Notes: generated by a model from the letters alone, not told the origin. DNA of 64,000 nt from Trogon surrucura (GCA_020746105.1 CM036618.1:2480001-2544000), one strand, 5' to 3'. Counted from the stretch's first letter, positions 12,526 through 31,249 are shown. Numbers and translations: made by a program.

Positions 12526-13945
12526 AATGGTTGCTGCTTAATTACAAGTACCCAGGAAGGATGGAGCTTTCTTTCCTGCTGGCAGCGAGGGGATGCCGGT
12601 TCAGAGCACAGTCGTTTTAAGTCACTTCATTCATTTAAAGCCCTTGGTTAGTTAATGAAAATCTGTGTTAGCCCTGCAAAGGAAGATGAGGAATATTTCG
12701 TTTCTCGTGAAACTGGCGGGGAGCTAAGGATATCTTGCCAGAGGGAAACTGAGGCACAGAGCACAGAAGGCTGGTCTCTAAAGCCTTCAGTTGTACGTCT
12801 CCTTCTCAGCTCACAGAAATGCTGTTTTCACCTGTTTCCAGATTTACCAGCAGCAGAGAGATGGGAAATGTGGTGAAGCTGTTCTCAGGCTTTGCAGATA
12901 ACACTTTCGGATCAAAATAGCGGAACAAAGTCTTCACGTTTCTGAATGCTGATCTGAGTTGAACTCTGAGGTTTTTTGAGGTTTGTACAGGGAAGGGAAA
13001 TGGCTTTTGTTCTTGACACAGAACGTTTAAAGCGTTTTGGGAGGTTCAGTTTCCAGCTTGGATGCGGAAGGGCTTAATCGTTGTTTTGATCTCCTGAGCT
13101 GCCCAGAGCCCCGACTGGTGGGAACTTGCCTTGTCCCTGCCCCAAGGGACAGCCCCGTCTTTTACTGTGGAAGAAAAGGACTAACGGGAGTGAGAAAAGC
13201 ACTTTTCTGGGGAATATGGCCATTGTGAGCTGGCTCATTCTTTGCGATAAAGCTCATTTTCCTCTCGCTCGGAACGCAGGTGACGAAGGGAATTGGTTTC
13301 GAAACACCGGTAGCAATTAGGTTGATTTTATCAGAAATTTTTGAAAGGGATTGTTTTTAATTACGCGTCGTTTATGCAAACTCTGTAGTTTTCTGACACA
13401 TGCTGGTCCTTAATTCCCAACCCATACTGTGAGTTGTGGGAGGTGGTTATGGTAGCCCGTATTCATCCCAACCGTGTATTTGTCAGTAATGTATTTACTG
13501 CAAGCGTCTGTTCCCCCTTGATTTTATTTTTTAATTGACTAGTGGCAAAAGTTTAAACAGATCACGAAGCAGTAAAAGTCTCGGGGGAAGCCAAGCCTTG
13601 AAGAACACGATGTTCCCAACCGTGAACTCCAGGTGAGCGTGGAGCTGCTGCTCCTCTTTGCTGCTGGGCCAGTGTGAGACATGGACCAGGAGAAGCAGGA
13701 TTCAGCCAAAGGCTCCAGCAATCGGAGCCTACGAGCAAAGGGAAGATCCTCAGAAACCCATCTGTACCCAACAAGAGCCAAAATACTGAGGAGTGAATCG
13801 TGGTGTGGGTTCACCACTTCTTTTTTTCCAGCGTTGCATTTAAAAGCTCTTGTCTCTAGATAATAGGTTTGAAGACAGACATGCCGGCAGAGAGCTGTCT
13901 TCATTTCATCCAGACCCATCAGGACTTTCCCAGTGAGATCTCAGC

Positions 13946-14260
13946 TGGTGAGTGTCACGAGGATGGAGCCAGGCTCTTCTCGGTGACAACCAGTGATAGG
14001 ACAAGGGGTAATGGGCTGAAACTGGAACACAAGAGGTTCCGCTTAAACTCGAGAAGAAACTTCTTCTCAGTGAGGGTGACGGAGCCCTGGCCCAGGCTGC
14101 CCAGGGAGGGTGTGGAGTCTCCTTCTCTGGAGACATTCAAGACCCGCCTGGACACGTTCCTGTGTAGCATTATCGAGGCGTTCCTGCTCTGGCAGGGGGA
14201 TTGGACTGGATGATCTTTCGAGGTCCCTTCCAATCCCTAACATTCTGTGATTCTATGATC
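13946..14260 (+). mobile_element. CR1 LINE 3' fragment
   Basis: A sense copy truncated abruptly at GGTGAGTGTCACGAGG. It keeps the last 80 codons of ORF2 and the 3' tail CATTCTGTGATTCTATGA. It is almost identical to the matching parts of 7646-8092 and 54987-55442. Confidence 0.93.
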
Positions 14261-16733
14261 TTGTTGGTCCCCAGAAAGCTCCCGCTCTGGAATAATCCTG
14301 GAAGCCAAAAGTGAGTTTGCGTGCCTGAGCGCTCTCTGGAGTTGCTGCTCCCAGCCACGTAAGCGTTAATAAATCCTCTGTCCTCTTCCCATCAAAAAAA
14401 TAACCTGCCTGATGGAGTACTGGCTCTGCTTATACACCACACTCATATACCAGCTCTTTTAGTAGCTGCTCCCTAAGTTAATAGTCCGACCCCAATTCCC
14501 TCCTCCGTTAGTTGAGATGTAATGTTCATTTTGATGCCTTCAAGCCCCCAGATACGAACGCCTGCGCTAAAGCTCTTCCAGCATGGGACGCAGCAGCTTT
14601 TAAATGCAGAACAGCATCACCGAGCCCCGCTGGATGTAACGTGTTCCGAACAGTGAGACGTACCCATTTTAACAAATTCAAAAATAATCGTACCTGCTCT
14701 GCCAGGCGTTTGGTTTTACTGCTGTAGTGGAAATCCTGTTTGACAGATATTGAGTGGAAAGAGAAGGAGCTTGCTGAAGAAGTAATTGCACGACAATGCT
14801 GAGGATTTGCACCGAGGAAAGTCTCTGTTAATTAAAGCAGCCGGGCTGTCCGCCAAAGGGCGAAGTGTGGAAAGATAAGCTCTGCCTCACTTAGTGAGCA
14901 GAGAGAAGATATTTCCAATAATCCCCCGGGACTGCATCTCTTGGGTTTCCAGCACTTTCTTCTTCCACTGGAGATGCTCTGACTCCCAGTCGTGCGTTTC
15001 TGCGTCTCTTGAGATGGACGGTGCTTCGTTTCCTTCCCGTTGATGCCGATGACCTGGCACTGCCATGGCTTGGTGAGAAGATACCTCAAGGGTGCTCCTA
15101 AACTGCCTTGCTGACTTTTCCGTGCTCTCTGTCTCGCAGATGAGATGTGACAGCCCTTCTCACATCCAGCCCTGAGCTCTCAGTCCATTTGCTGCCCGAC
15201 TTCTCGGCACAGACCAGGGGATTAGCACCGTGTCTTTTCCGATGAAATTAGAAGCGCGTGAGTTAGCTAGTGGAGTCTTCCAGGTGAAGCGCTGGGAGAG
15301 ATCTGGGCTTTGATACTTCAGGAGTTTTTGAGTTTTGCTTGGTTTTTTATAAAATAAGGTCAGAGAGTTGCAGTTTGTGCGTCTTTATTAGGCTCTTGCT
15401 ATGAAACTGAAGGAGAGACACTGAGTATTTTTACCAAAATAAGGTCAGGCTTTCCCACTCAATTTGCCTGTGAGCTGGCCGGGTTTGAGTTCTTCTCCTG
15501 TACAGTCTGTATTTGTGGGGTTAGTTCAAGTCCAGGAACAGGGTAGTCCTGGCTGTGAGCTCTTCCCTGGCCTATTTTGACTCCGCTGCCCTGAATTTCA
15601 CAAGCTGCTCTGAAAGCAAATCAGCCCAAGCGGCGCGCGACAGGCCTGGCTGCGGGGGGGGATCGCTCCCACCTTGTGCAACTCCGCCCTGCGTGGTGCG
15701 GCACCGGCTTCCCGACAACACCCAAACCAGATCCAGGAGGTGGAAGCTAGCTCGGAGCAGCGATCGCTCCCGCCTGACACGCTCCCTGCCTCCAGGAACG
15801 AGCCACGGTGCTGCGAGGATCTGCTGCAGAACCAAACTCCTGAATCCCAGAAGTCGAGGTTGGCTTAAATCTCAGACAGAAAGGTGGGATCTCTTCCCAG
15901 GCTCGCTGGCGGGTACGTGCATCTATTCCTGAGCTCTCGGCATTTACCCCTCTACCTCTGGAAGGTTTTTGCTGCCCACAAGCGGTTTGAATCCCCCATC
16001 CCTGAGCTCCAGGCCCTAATATTCCACGCTGTGTAAAGACGCTGCTTGCCCTCCTTCTGTCTCTTTGCGTGTTCTCTTTTTCAGCAGCGAGGGCTGGTTA
16101 GAACCGGCGTCTCGGTGTTTTACCTGATATTAGCAAAGTGGCTTTAGTGCACAAAGTGCAAGGCAGTTGTCCCCGTTTTATCCGCTCTCCCCGAGCACGC
16201 TGCTGGATCTTCTCCGGGGAGAGCTCAGGCACCGGCGTCAGATGGAGACACGGAGCGGGAGAAGGGATGCTAAAGAAATGGGGGAAAACATCCCCTCCGA
16301 TTGAATTCTATAGCGCAAATAAAATTCACTGGGGGTGGATAGAACTCTGCATCTCCAGCCCCAAGCTCCTGGCTCTCAGCCTCATGCCTCCCACAGCGAT
16401 GCTTCACCGCTTAGTTGATGCCGCGTTGTCGGGCGTTGGGTAAAATTTGTCCCTTTCCGTGACTTAGAATCTAAAAGGGTGATGCTCCTGTTGTATGGGA
16501 CCGGCCTTTGAAAATCCTCTAACGATTCATTTCCATCCAAAGATACTTGGAGTCATTAGCAAACAGTCGTCAAGCAAACAGCTGCCCGGTGAGATTAGGA
16601 AGGGATAGAGAGCAGCGGTTTGTTAAAATGCAGCCACATGGGCTCGGAGCGTGCCAGTCCTCTCGACAGATCATTATATCATTACTTCCAGCTTTGGAAG
16701 AGCAAACTGTTTTATCCAACAACCTTTTTGCCT

Positions 16734-17275
16734 TCCCCTCTACTCTGTCCTGGTGAGACCCCATCTGGAATATTGTGTCCAGTTCTGGGCCCCTCAGCTC
16801 AAGAGAGACAGGGAACTGCTGGAGAGAGTCCAGCACAGGGCAACTGGGATGATGAAGGGAGTGGAGCATCTCCCTGGTGAGGAAAGGCTGAGGGAGCTGG
16901 GGCTCTTTAGCTTGGAGAAGAGGAGGCTGAGGGGTGACCTCATTAATGTTTACAAATATCTAAAGGGTGAGTGTCACGAGGATGGAGCCAGGCTCTTCTC
17001 GGTGACAACCAATGGCAGGACAAGGGGTAGTGGGCTGAAACTGGAACATAAGAGGTTCCGCTTAAACTCGAGAAGAAACTTCTTCTCAGTGAGGGTGCCA
17101 GAGCCCTGGCCCAGGCTGCCCAGGGAGGGTGTGGAGTCTCCTGCTCTGGAGACATTCAAGACCCACCTGGACACGTTCCTGTGTAGCATTATCGAGGCGT
17201 TCCTGCTCTGGCAGGGGGATTGGACTGGATGATCTTTCGAGGTCCCTTCCAATCCCTGACATTCTGTGATCCTGT
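16734..17275 (+). mobile_element. CR1 LINE 3' fragment
   Basis: A sense copy whose open frame preserves [18 protein letters not shown] and [18 protein letters not shown] and continues into the 3' UTR. The tail is CATTCTGTGATCCTGTA. It is a young-looking member of the main subfamily here. Confidence 0.93.
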
Positions 17276-20200
17276 AAAATTCCCACTGTAGCAGCCATGG
17301 GGTGTTTGGAGAGGAGGAAGAGACACAGGATGAGGTTCTGAGTCAAGATGAGCTGCCAGAAGCGAGAGCTTGAAGGTAGAAAGGATAAAATGAAGGATCG
17401 AAGAAAAAGGGAGTTTTCCTGAGACGTAATTTTATTAGGCTGAGCATTTCAGCGTTGTCACTAGAGAAGTCTCAACAGGATGTTTCTAGTTTATTCGCCA
17501 AACTTTGTCTTAGAGAAGACAAATAATTGCCTGAGTATGCCCTTGCTTGCGTTGAATCTGCGCGCGCTCTTGCTACAGACAGCCCCGCTGCCGTCCGTCC
17601 TCTCATCCATCGTCTCCCTGTCCGTGTTCCAGCTCTGAGCTCTGGGACCGCTTCTAGGCTGGGCAAAATCAATTTCATCTGAATTTTCATGCTGTCAATG
17701 CCGAAACGGATTTCACCAAGTTGAGAGCAGGTTTGCGACGTTCGTCTGGCTGCAACTTGAAAGAGCACCAGTAAAGAACCGTGACGCCTGTCGGAACATC
17801 ACGCCCTTGGGTATTGCCTAATTCACTGGGGAAAAAACAAACAACCAAGCCCCACCAAACCCAGAATTGGAGTTACCAGCATCAAAACCCTGAACGTGAG
17901 ATCTTCCCTCCTCAGGTGCCTTTCTCTGGTTTCACAGCAACTTGTCCATCTGGCTCGTGATCCCATCGTGCTGATGGAAGTTGGGTTGGGAGCTTTTCCA
18001 TCCCTTTTCTTGCAGCAGTTTTTCCCTTTTGTGGAAAGTTCCAGAAAAACTGGGAAAGGAGCGAGATGGAGCAGTGGGAGACGAGGTATTTGAAAGCCTC
18101 AATTGCAAGTGACACCGTGTTATCCTCGTTTTGTGAAGCCGAATAATTAGAAATAATTGTGAAATAAATCCAGTTGGACAACCGACTCGACGTGCGCCTT
18201 TAAGTGTACGACCACCAACAGCAACACACAGAGAGAATAGAAATAAGTGAGTATCTAGATCCCTTCAATGTTAAAATAAACATTCTCCTCCTGCAGTTTC
18301 TCTAGAAAGATGCGACAGCTGCACCCGTATGAAAATGAATAAATAATGGGTTTTATTTGGATCGCAAGCTGTTTTCTCATCTCGGAGATGAGCAACCCAC
18401 TGATAGCAGTCGAGTAGTTTAAAGAGAGACCAAGTGGTTGCACGTATTACGTGCACGGACCCAGTATCAGTTTAAAAAAGGGATTTCCACTGGTATCTTC
18501 CTGTGTGGTTTTGTTCTCAGCGGGGGATAATTTATGCTGGGTTTTATGTTGCATTATTTAATTACGCCTATTTTAAAAATGCATCTGTTTTGCCAATTTG
18601 TATTCGGTTTGTGCTGCCTTTGGATAGCTTTGTAGCTAAATACCCTTCCAGTGAAACTCTTCTCGTTCCTCTGGAGATGAGGCATAAAATGGTCTATAAA
18701 TCCTTTTCATTCAAATTTTGAAAACGCCTGGAGTTGGGAGGTGGCAGAGCTCAGAAGTCTGAAGGTTCAGGGCATAAAGGAAGGGGGCTGTAACTATTTC
18801 AAGGTGAAGAGGAAGCAACAGAATAATTAATACATGAGAAAGGGGATAACAGTAGCTTTCCAATCCGTCTTTACAAGCGAAGATTAAAGGGAAAATCAAG
18901 GTTTTGTGAGGGGAGACCAGTGAGGAGAAGAGCACGTCCCGTTACCGGTGTCCCTCACGTGCTGGCGGCTCAGAGCAACCCGGATCTCTCTCCAGGATGA
19001 CTTTTTTCGGGGTAACGTTGCTCGTTCAGGAGCTGGGGTCACATCCCTGCCTGTTTATCAGTAGGTTCTGGGGCTGAGCGCGGCAGAAGGTCGTTGCCTT
19101 AACGGCGAGAGAGGTTTTGGAAGAGCTGCTTTCTGTGTTCGTGATTTTGCCTCTGCGTCCCGTTTTTTAAAACATTAATTACCGTCGGTGCTCCCCGTCA
19201 AAACAACATCCACTTCTTTACAAAAAGCCAACCTGCTGAGGTCTGGCGGCGTTTCTGGAAGGAGCTTTAACACCGTATTTACGTGTGCATCCAAGTGCAA
19301 TTTCCCTTGGAAATCCACCAGGATCTGTCAGGAGACGCCCTGTGGTCAGTCCCGTGGCGTGCCGGACTCATTGCCTTGAGCTTTTGGGTCCGGGCTGGGA
19401 ATGAGAATGCGACGGCAGAGAGAAAAGGCATCATCCCATCGGTTCCGGTGGAAAGTCCGTGCTGGCGTTCCACCTTCTGGCCGGCAACGTGCGGGGAGGA
19501 GCATCGTGTTGTATCGCCTGAGGCCAGATTTTTTTATTTCTCATGGACTGAAGGATGGCTGGCTGAGCTCCAGGCTTGGGTCGGGGCGTTTCAGCGGAGT
19601 TTCTGGCTTTGGCCAGTAGGAATTGGATGAGTTTCTGCCCTCCCGCAAACAGGGGGAGGGTTTTCTCGTGGTGGGAGTTGAGGCTGGTGGGAGGACACAG
19701 GGCAGGAGCCCGGGGCCGCTGAGTTTGGTGCCGCACTTCGAGGAGGCAAGTGAGAGTCTTCAAAAAGCACCGCTGCAGTTGTCCTTGGTAAGGGCAGTCA
19801 AAGAGATTTGAGGTCTGGGCTGAGAGCCACGGCGATCTTGCCAGCTTTTGTGGCCTGTCAGCTTGCCCGGGAGCAGGTAGTGATAAAACGCGGAGAAAAT
19901 CGAGTGGAGGGAATTAAAAAAAAAAAGGAAAAAAAAAAAAAAGACTGCAGTCTTGGTCAGCCCTGCATGATTCACACAGCCATGATCTCACTGGGAATGG
20001 GTAGAGGGCTGCGGAGATTTTTGCTGGCATCTGTAGCGATGGCAACAGCTTCTTTGGCTTCCCCTTGGCAGCTGCCGTGACGGAAAGCTCGGCTTCTTAC
20101 CGCGCAGCCAACGTGACCACGCGGTGCCCGCCTTGGGACCGGCCTCTTCTCTCTTTTCAGCTCCGTGACACGTTAAAATGGGGGGAAGATAACGCAAAGC

Positions 20201-21000
20201 ATGAGAGAAATCAGGATTGAAGCCTGAACCTCAGGTGTGTAGCTTCCATCTGGAGCCTTTCCCAGTGCCAGAATCCCTGCCGCAGCCGGGAAGGTTTCGA
20301 TGCGCTGTATCCCCGCCCGACATCCCAGACTTGTTGCTTTGTTTCCACTAACCCGTTGTGACAACCGCGCTCCCGAAGAAATCCACGGCTTCGCGGACGC
20401 TGCTGTTTCGTGGGACCAGACAGACTCGTCGTCTTCCTCGTCCGTGTCTCTGGTTGCGTTTGTGGAGAAGCAAGTGCCAGTCTGGTCTAACACCTCAATT
20501 GCGGGAGGAGCGGAGACAGCCGTGGTAAAAAAAAAGTGATTTCTCTTGCTTATATATGCCTGGATCTGCACACACGTAACTCCTTCGAAGGAGTCTTGTA
20601 AATAATCTCAGCGCTCGTGTGCCGATGCGTAGAGGGAATGGACCCTGGTTTATCTGCTAGTCTGGATCTTAAGGGCTGATCTGGGCAGCTTAAATCAGAG
20701 GGTGTCTCCATTTGGCCAAACTAGGAGTTGAAAATAAATGTCTGATTACAAAATAGGATGTGGGATACTGGTGGGATGAAGATCATTACCTCCCAAATCT
20801 GCCAATCTTGACGGATGGGGATGACGATGGTGGCACCTCTGGAGCCAAGTCCAAGTGGCCAGAATATTGTCCCATGACCTGGGAGGTGCGTTATCACTTT
20901 CCTTCACGGAGAGGATCTCAGCTCCTACCTGCTCCTCGATGAGGTCCTCGATGGGAGAGGAGGTCCTGGCTAAGCCAAGGGCTTTGCTCGGGTCCAACAG

Positions 21001-21149
21001 ATCACAGAATCACAGAATGTTGGGGATTGGAAGGGACCTCGAAAGATCATCCAGTCCAATCCCCCTGCCAGAGCAGGAACGTCTCGATAATGCTACACAG
21101 GAACGTGTCCAGGCGGGTCTTGAATGTCTCCAGAGCAGGAGACTCCACA
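21001..21149 (-). mobile_element. CR1 LINE 3' tail, antisense
   Basis: About 150 bases of CR1 3' end, truncated at GGAGACTCCACA. The tail ATCACAGAATCACAGAATG is intact. Confidence 0.9.
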
Positions 21150-22345
21150 TGATCAGTCCTTGGGACAGCAGCAAGCAAAAGGACACAACCCTGGAGCGCT
21201 CCCCTGCAAAGCGGGAGACTTGCCTCGCTGAATCTTATTAATAAAACATCCGGAGTCGGTGCCAAGAAAGGGGATTGGCAGCGTTGTAAATCTGCCTCCT
21301 CCCTGGAGGGCTGCGCTTGGCAGGAGCTCTCGGCTTTTTCCTTCGAAGAGTAGCTCGAGGTCAGCTCTTCGGACGGAAGAGGCGGAAGCATTTGGCTCCC
21401 ACGTCTTCAGCGCCGGAATTCTCAGCTGCCTGGTGAAAAGGAGCTCGTGGTGGCCCCGTCCCAGCTCTGCCTGGTTTTCCCCGGCCCATTTGGGTTGAGT
21501 TGGAATGCATTTGGGAACGATGGAAACGGATCCTTTTCCTGACAGCTTGGTTTCTGTCTTCCCGAATTACCCAGCTCTCCTGAGCCTTCTGGCTTTTTTC
21601 TCATAAGCACCCTGCCGCGAGCGATGAGGTTCCCGGATTCCTGCAGAGTTTGCTCTTTGCCCAGAGATCAATCCAGTTCACAGAGTTGAGCTGTCAAACC
21701 TTCTCCAAGGGCACCGGCATCCCTCATGTTTTCACCGTCAAATTATATGCGACGCTTAAATTTAAAGCTGAAGCGTAGAGCCTCACTAGCAAGGAGATCG
21801 CAGGAAGGTATTGATTTTACTGCATTTTTGTATTTATGTATGAAAACTTATTGGCTGGGGGTGTTATTGCTGGGCAGACTCTAGATTTATGCTTTATTTT
21901 AGGTCTCTCTAACATCTGTAAGATGCGTTTGGCTGTGAACAACAACCAGGATCCAACGGGTTTGTGTAGAGGTGTGGGGTTTTGTGCAGCTTGAGTTAAA
22001 AAAAAAAACCCCGCATTGTGGAACTGAATCACCTTGACTTGATTTGCTGAAAGAAGCAGAAACTTCTCATGCGACGTGTTGGGTTCTTCAGAGGCTTTTT
22101 AGACCTTGCGCGTTGTCTCAGAAGTCTGCAAACTTTTCAGGAGGTTCGTGATTTTGAGCTGGGGGCCATTTAGCTGATGGCAAAGTGGGTTTTTGTGGGT
22201 GTGTTTTTTTTTTTTACAAATAAGATTCCCAAGGCAAAGCCCCAAATAAACAAAGTAAGACAGCCAGAAGTACGCAATGTGGAATAGTTTTGGGTCTGGA
22301 GGAGCTGTGGTTTGCGTGCAGGTCTTGCCATCGATGCTCTGCTCA

Positions 22346-22712
22346 GTCATAGAATGGCCCAGGCTGGAAGGGACCTTAGAGGTGATCTAACCCAACCTCC
22401 CTGTCACGGGCGGGGACGCCTCTCAGCTAGATCAGGCTGCTCAAGGCTCTGTCCAACCTGGCCTTGAACACCTCCAGGGAGGGGGCAGCCACAGCCTCTC
22501 TGGGCAATTTATTCCAAAGTCTTGCCACCCTCGCACTGAAGAATTTCTTCCTAAGATCCAATCTAAATCTATTCTCCTGCAACTCAAACCCATTTCCCCT
22601 TGTCCTGTCAGTGGACGCTCTTGTCAAAAGTCCCTCCCCAGCCTCCCTGTAGGATCCCTTCAGGTACTGGAAGGCAGCTCTTAGGTCCCACCAAAGTCTT
22701 CTCTTGTCAAGA
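22346..22712 (-). mobile_element. CR1 LINE 3' fragment, antisense, distinct subfamily
   Basis: A minus-strand copy with an ORF2 remnant of about 96 codons (FRLDLRKKFFSARVARLWNK) and tail GTCATAGAATGGCCCAGGC. Its UTR (GATCTAACCCAACCTCCC) differs from all other copies in the window, so it is a separate subfamily. Confidence 0.9.
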
Positions 22713-25290
22713 CTCAATGTTTAGAGCCTTAACATTTTTGCTGTGAGGGAAGGTGGCTTTTTGGTAAAACACGTTTGTGTCTCCTCCTTAGCTCGCTGGC
22801 TGATTTTGGGTCCTCCTCGTTATTTTAGTCTCCTTGGGTCAGGGCGACTGCTGGTGCTGTTTTGCCAGGGGGCAGCTTTTCGGTTGTGCTGAGGGAACGT
22901 GTGTTGGTGGGTTTCAACAGAGCTCTTGGCTGGGGACTGTTGAGAAAAAAGGTTTGTAGTGAAATCGGCCATTAAAATGATGGAAGGGCAGAAGAACCAG
23001 CCCCGCGTGGGAGATTGAGACTGCAGTCTGTTTGGAAAAAAATAAAAATCAAACAGAAGAGGGTTTGGTTGCGGCAGCCGTGTACTTCCCTGGATTGGAG
23101 GAGACCCACCAAGGAGCAGCAGCTGGGAATCAAAGGTGAATAATTCAAGAAGCAGATTATTAATGTTTGAGAGTTAACATCTCGGAGGAAAGGTGGATCC
23201 TCCCACTCTTGATGTCTTCAGATGGACACGGGGTGACTTTTGGGCAGAGGTGCTTCAGCCGGACCCAGCTCGGGTCTGAGGTGGGGTCCCAGTGACCTGG
23301 ATCATGCAGAAGGTCAACGCAGGTGACTCGATAGTCCCTTTTGGCTTAACTACTGCTGTCACCCCCCCACCAGCTGCCCGCTGGCAGCTCTTCAGAAGGC
23401 ATTACGGTTCACTCTCGTGGCTTCGTAATTCGGTCTGAGTTGTCATTTCACAACTCTTTTCCGGGGCCGTGTGAGGAGAATCTCCCAGGGGAAGAGCGGC
23501 TGCATCAAGTCCTCTGGTCCACCACGTGAGGAGGTCACACCAGGTGATCAAGTGACCTCCTGTGGCTTGTAAATCCTCGAATTTGGCAACCTCGTGTGCC
23601 TCTTCTCAGTACTACAGGTACATGGTCACCTTGGTGTCTGCTGGCTCTCTCCATCCAGCCCCACGCGTGGTGGCGAGGAATGAATCTGTTATTGCTGGAA
23701 GAGCTCTTGCAGATGCCTCTGGCAACGACGTCTCATTCGTCTGTATTTTAAACATGTGATGGAATCACAAAAAATCCCTAAGTCTCACTTAATGGCGTGT
23801 GAGGGAGATGATTGGGATTCTGTTGTACTTTGCTGGTGTAATAACCTTTCTTTTTTCATCATTCCTGAGTATGTTTGTGCCCGTTCTGTGCCTGAGAAAT
23901 GCAGTGGGCTTAGAGGCCCATGGAAATTTTGAAACTTCAGAAGAGACAGAAACGTTTCAAGTTCAAGGATCAAACGCTCTTCTCCTTCCCTTTAACCTGT
24001 TCTTACAAGATCGGTCGCTTGACTCAAGGAGAGAAGTTTCCCAAAAATTCACTTTTATCTTTCTCAAGAGCGACGTTTCTCTGTCCTGCCCTTGTTTTGG
24101 CAGCCCGGCGATGCGGTGTGCGCCGTCAGGATCAAAACCTGGTCTTGCCCCGGGGGAGAGGCACCACGCTTGAACCATCCTGGCGGCGACAGAGGGACGG
24201 GAGGAAGGTTTTGAATCTCAGCCCCGTCGTTCCCACCTCAGATCTCTGCCTGCCGGTCCCCACACGCTGCCTTGGAGTCGCCCGGGGGGAAAGTGCAGGG
24301 ATTTACACAAACCCGTTGTCCGATGCCAATTAGCTGCATCCTAAACGTGCTGTAGGTCAGGATAGTTTCTCTGAAAACAGGGCATCAAAGGCAGCAGCTT
24401 TACGTCACTTTTAGCTTTTGCTGGAGCTGACGGGCTGGATCGAATGTGCTTGTCAAGGCTTGGAGGGATCTGGCTCCTTCGTAGCATCCTTGTCCTTAGG
24501 GAGGATTTCAAAGCCCGTGTGCTGACCTCTCTGTCCTCCAGCATCCCCACTTCCAGGTGTTTTGAGGTAGGATCCGCTTCACTTTCTCAACTGACAGTAG
24601 TTGCGTCGTGTTATTATTCAAGTTATGGGAAAACAAGATCAAATCAGTAAATTTTCTGGCCTTTTCCTTGGCCCCTATCAATTTACAGGCTGCTTAAATC
24701 TTAACTGCTCCCCAGGTGAAAGGCAGGAGTGCGCCTGTTGCCCGTGAGACTCAAAAGTCGAGCGCTGATGCTTCCAGACCCGCAGAGCTTCAGGCTTGAT
24801 GGAGTAACTCGAAACGTTCCTGTTGCAGATCTAGTGCCGAGTTTGGTGGAGGAGGAAGGTGGGCCTGACTCCAGAGCTCAGGTGTTGGGTTGTTGGACCC
24901 CGTCTTTACCTCTCTCTTGATTTTGAAGTAGTGGCCAAAGCTCAGCCCTGATCCTGGGTTCTCTTTAATCTCTTGCCCGTTCCTGATGGAAAGAGGTCAC
25001 ACAAAAACACGCAGTTGTCTTGGGGGCTCGCTCTGGCAGCAGAAGAGCTTGACAAGTGGCTTGACCACAAATGCAGGGCAGCGCTGTGGGCAAAACCTCC
25101 ATGAGTCTGTTTGCAGCTCTGGGGAGCAGAAATGGGTTGATGTTTTTAGGTGTGGGGCCCAAATCTTTCCTGAGAAGCTGAGGTGAAGACCTGTGGCAAG
25201 CAGGAGTCTTGATAAATTCAAAGCAATACCCAGGAGGCAGAGTGGGGTTCTGCTGCTCAACCTGGGGGCACTCCCTCCTCTTTTGTCCTT

Positions 25291-25600
25291 TATCCATCCA
25301 TCCATCCATCCATCCATCCATCCATCCATCCATCCATCCATCCATCCATCCATCTGTCCCTCCTCATCCATCCATCCATCATCTGTCCATCAACCATCAT
25401 CCATCCATCATCCCTCCATCCATCCCTTCATCCATCCGTTCCTCCTCATCCATCCATCATCTCTCCATCCCTTCATCCATCCCTCCATCCATCCCTCCCC
25501 ATCCATCCATCCATCCATCCATCATCTCTCCATCCCTCCCTCCCTCTCCCCATCCATCCCTCCCCATCCATCCATCCATCCGTCCGTCCGTCCATCTGTC
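25291..25600 (+). repeat. ATCC tetranucleotide microsatellite
   Basis: About 310 bases of ATCC/CATC units. It starts with roughly 15 uninterrupted ATCC repeats (25292-25351) and then continues with interruptions (CTGT, CCTC, CGTC). It yields meaningless SIHP and DGWM repeat translations in both strands. It lies in the long EXTL3 intron about 1 kb before the exon at 26652 and is likely length-polymorphic. Confidence 0.97.
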
Positions 25601-26651
25601 TTCTCCTGCCCTGTGTGATGTTCTTGGTTTTGTGGCCGTATCAATTTGTCCAAGTGACTTTCTAGTAAAAAATGGGGCCCAGCTGCCCCGTGTCCTCTCT
25701 TTCTGAGCCAGCAGACCTGGTCCTCCTGGTGCGAGAGCACTTGGGTTTGCTAAAACCCGTTACAGATACAGCTGTGGCGACGTGGGAGAAGATTTAAATT
25801 CTCCTTGTCAATTTAGGGACCGTTCCTGGCTCCTCTCCTTTCCCGGTTGACGCACCCAGAGGATGCCGGTGGCGTGTTGGGGTTGGTGATGGTTCTGTGG
25901 ATGTGGTTTTCTCAGAGCCTGCACCGTTCTCCTCGTCTCCAGGTCTTCCTTGGCTTCCTGGGCCAGCACCATAGAGCTGTTCCGTTCCAAACCTCCTGCT
26001 GCTTTTGTTCCTGTCTTGCCAGCTGCCTCCCCAAAATCAGTGAGCGGAGACGCCTCCTCTCCCGCTTCCCTCCTCATCGCCTCTTCCCTCCGTGATCCCA
26101 CAGCCCCTCTTTTCCCTCTTTTTACTGCCCTGCAGTAAAATTGCTCGTGCTTTTTTGTTGCATCTTCAGTCAAATATTGTAATGTCTGCTTGTCGACTGT
26201 TCCGTTTCTCCCCTGCCTCCCCAGCAGCTATTGACAGATGAAAGCGCTAACACGGGCTTTACATGAGAATTTAGTCATACCAGCTGTCGCGCAGATCCCC
26301 GATACAAATATTTTCCGCTGTTAATGGTTTCGGTGCGGGCTTGTTTTGTGCGTGTGATCGCGTGGAATCTCGTCTGATGGGGTTTTATTGCCGTGACACC
26401 TCACTCCTTTCACCAGGGTGGACTTTGTTTTTAAATTAAGAGAGAGCGTTCAAGAGGAGAGCCAAGGAAACGTCTGGAGGGATTGAATGGGACGGGAAGC
26501 CCAGCATGAACTGAGTGTTTTTTGCTTAAGATGCGTTTTCCTGTCGCAGGGGCGGCAAAGTGATGCCGAAACGCAGCCGGAGCGCGGAGCCTCAGCCCCT
26601 AAACCTCTGGGCGTAGAGAGTCACTGTAACTCTCGTGTGTTCATCCCGTAG

Positions 26652-31249
<4,598 letters not shown>

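Larger units (their letters stand above)
1681..26651 (+). other. EXTL3: EXTL3 long intron (25 kb)
   Basis: This intron runs from the donor GTAAGA to the acceptor ending CCCGTAG at 26651, and is phase 0. I see no conserved coding exon in it. It holds CR1 fragments in both orientations (listed separately), poly-T and poly-A runs (for example 11010-11028 and 19917-19943), the ATCC microsatellite at 25291-25600, and otherwise unique sequence. The other open frames in it are GC-driven or come from CR1. If unspliced, the reading frame would add only five codons (VRKM and its preceding valine context) before a stop at 1693-1695. Confidence 0.93.

Noticed and set aside
18376-18392. Near-perfect palindrome CTCATCTCGGAGATGAG
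   Set aside because: Short palindromes of this size are expected by chance in 64 kb and no other signal is nearby.
25193-25706. Two overlapping frames encoding serine-isoleucine-histidine-proline repeats, and minus-strand DGWM repeats
   Set aside because: They are translations of the ATCC microsatellite in an intron.
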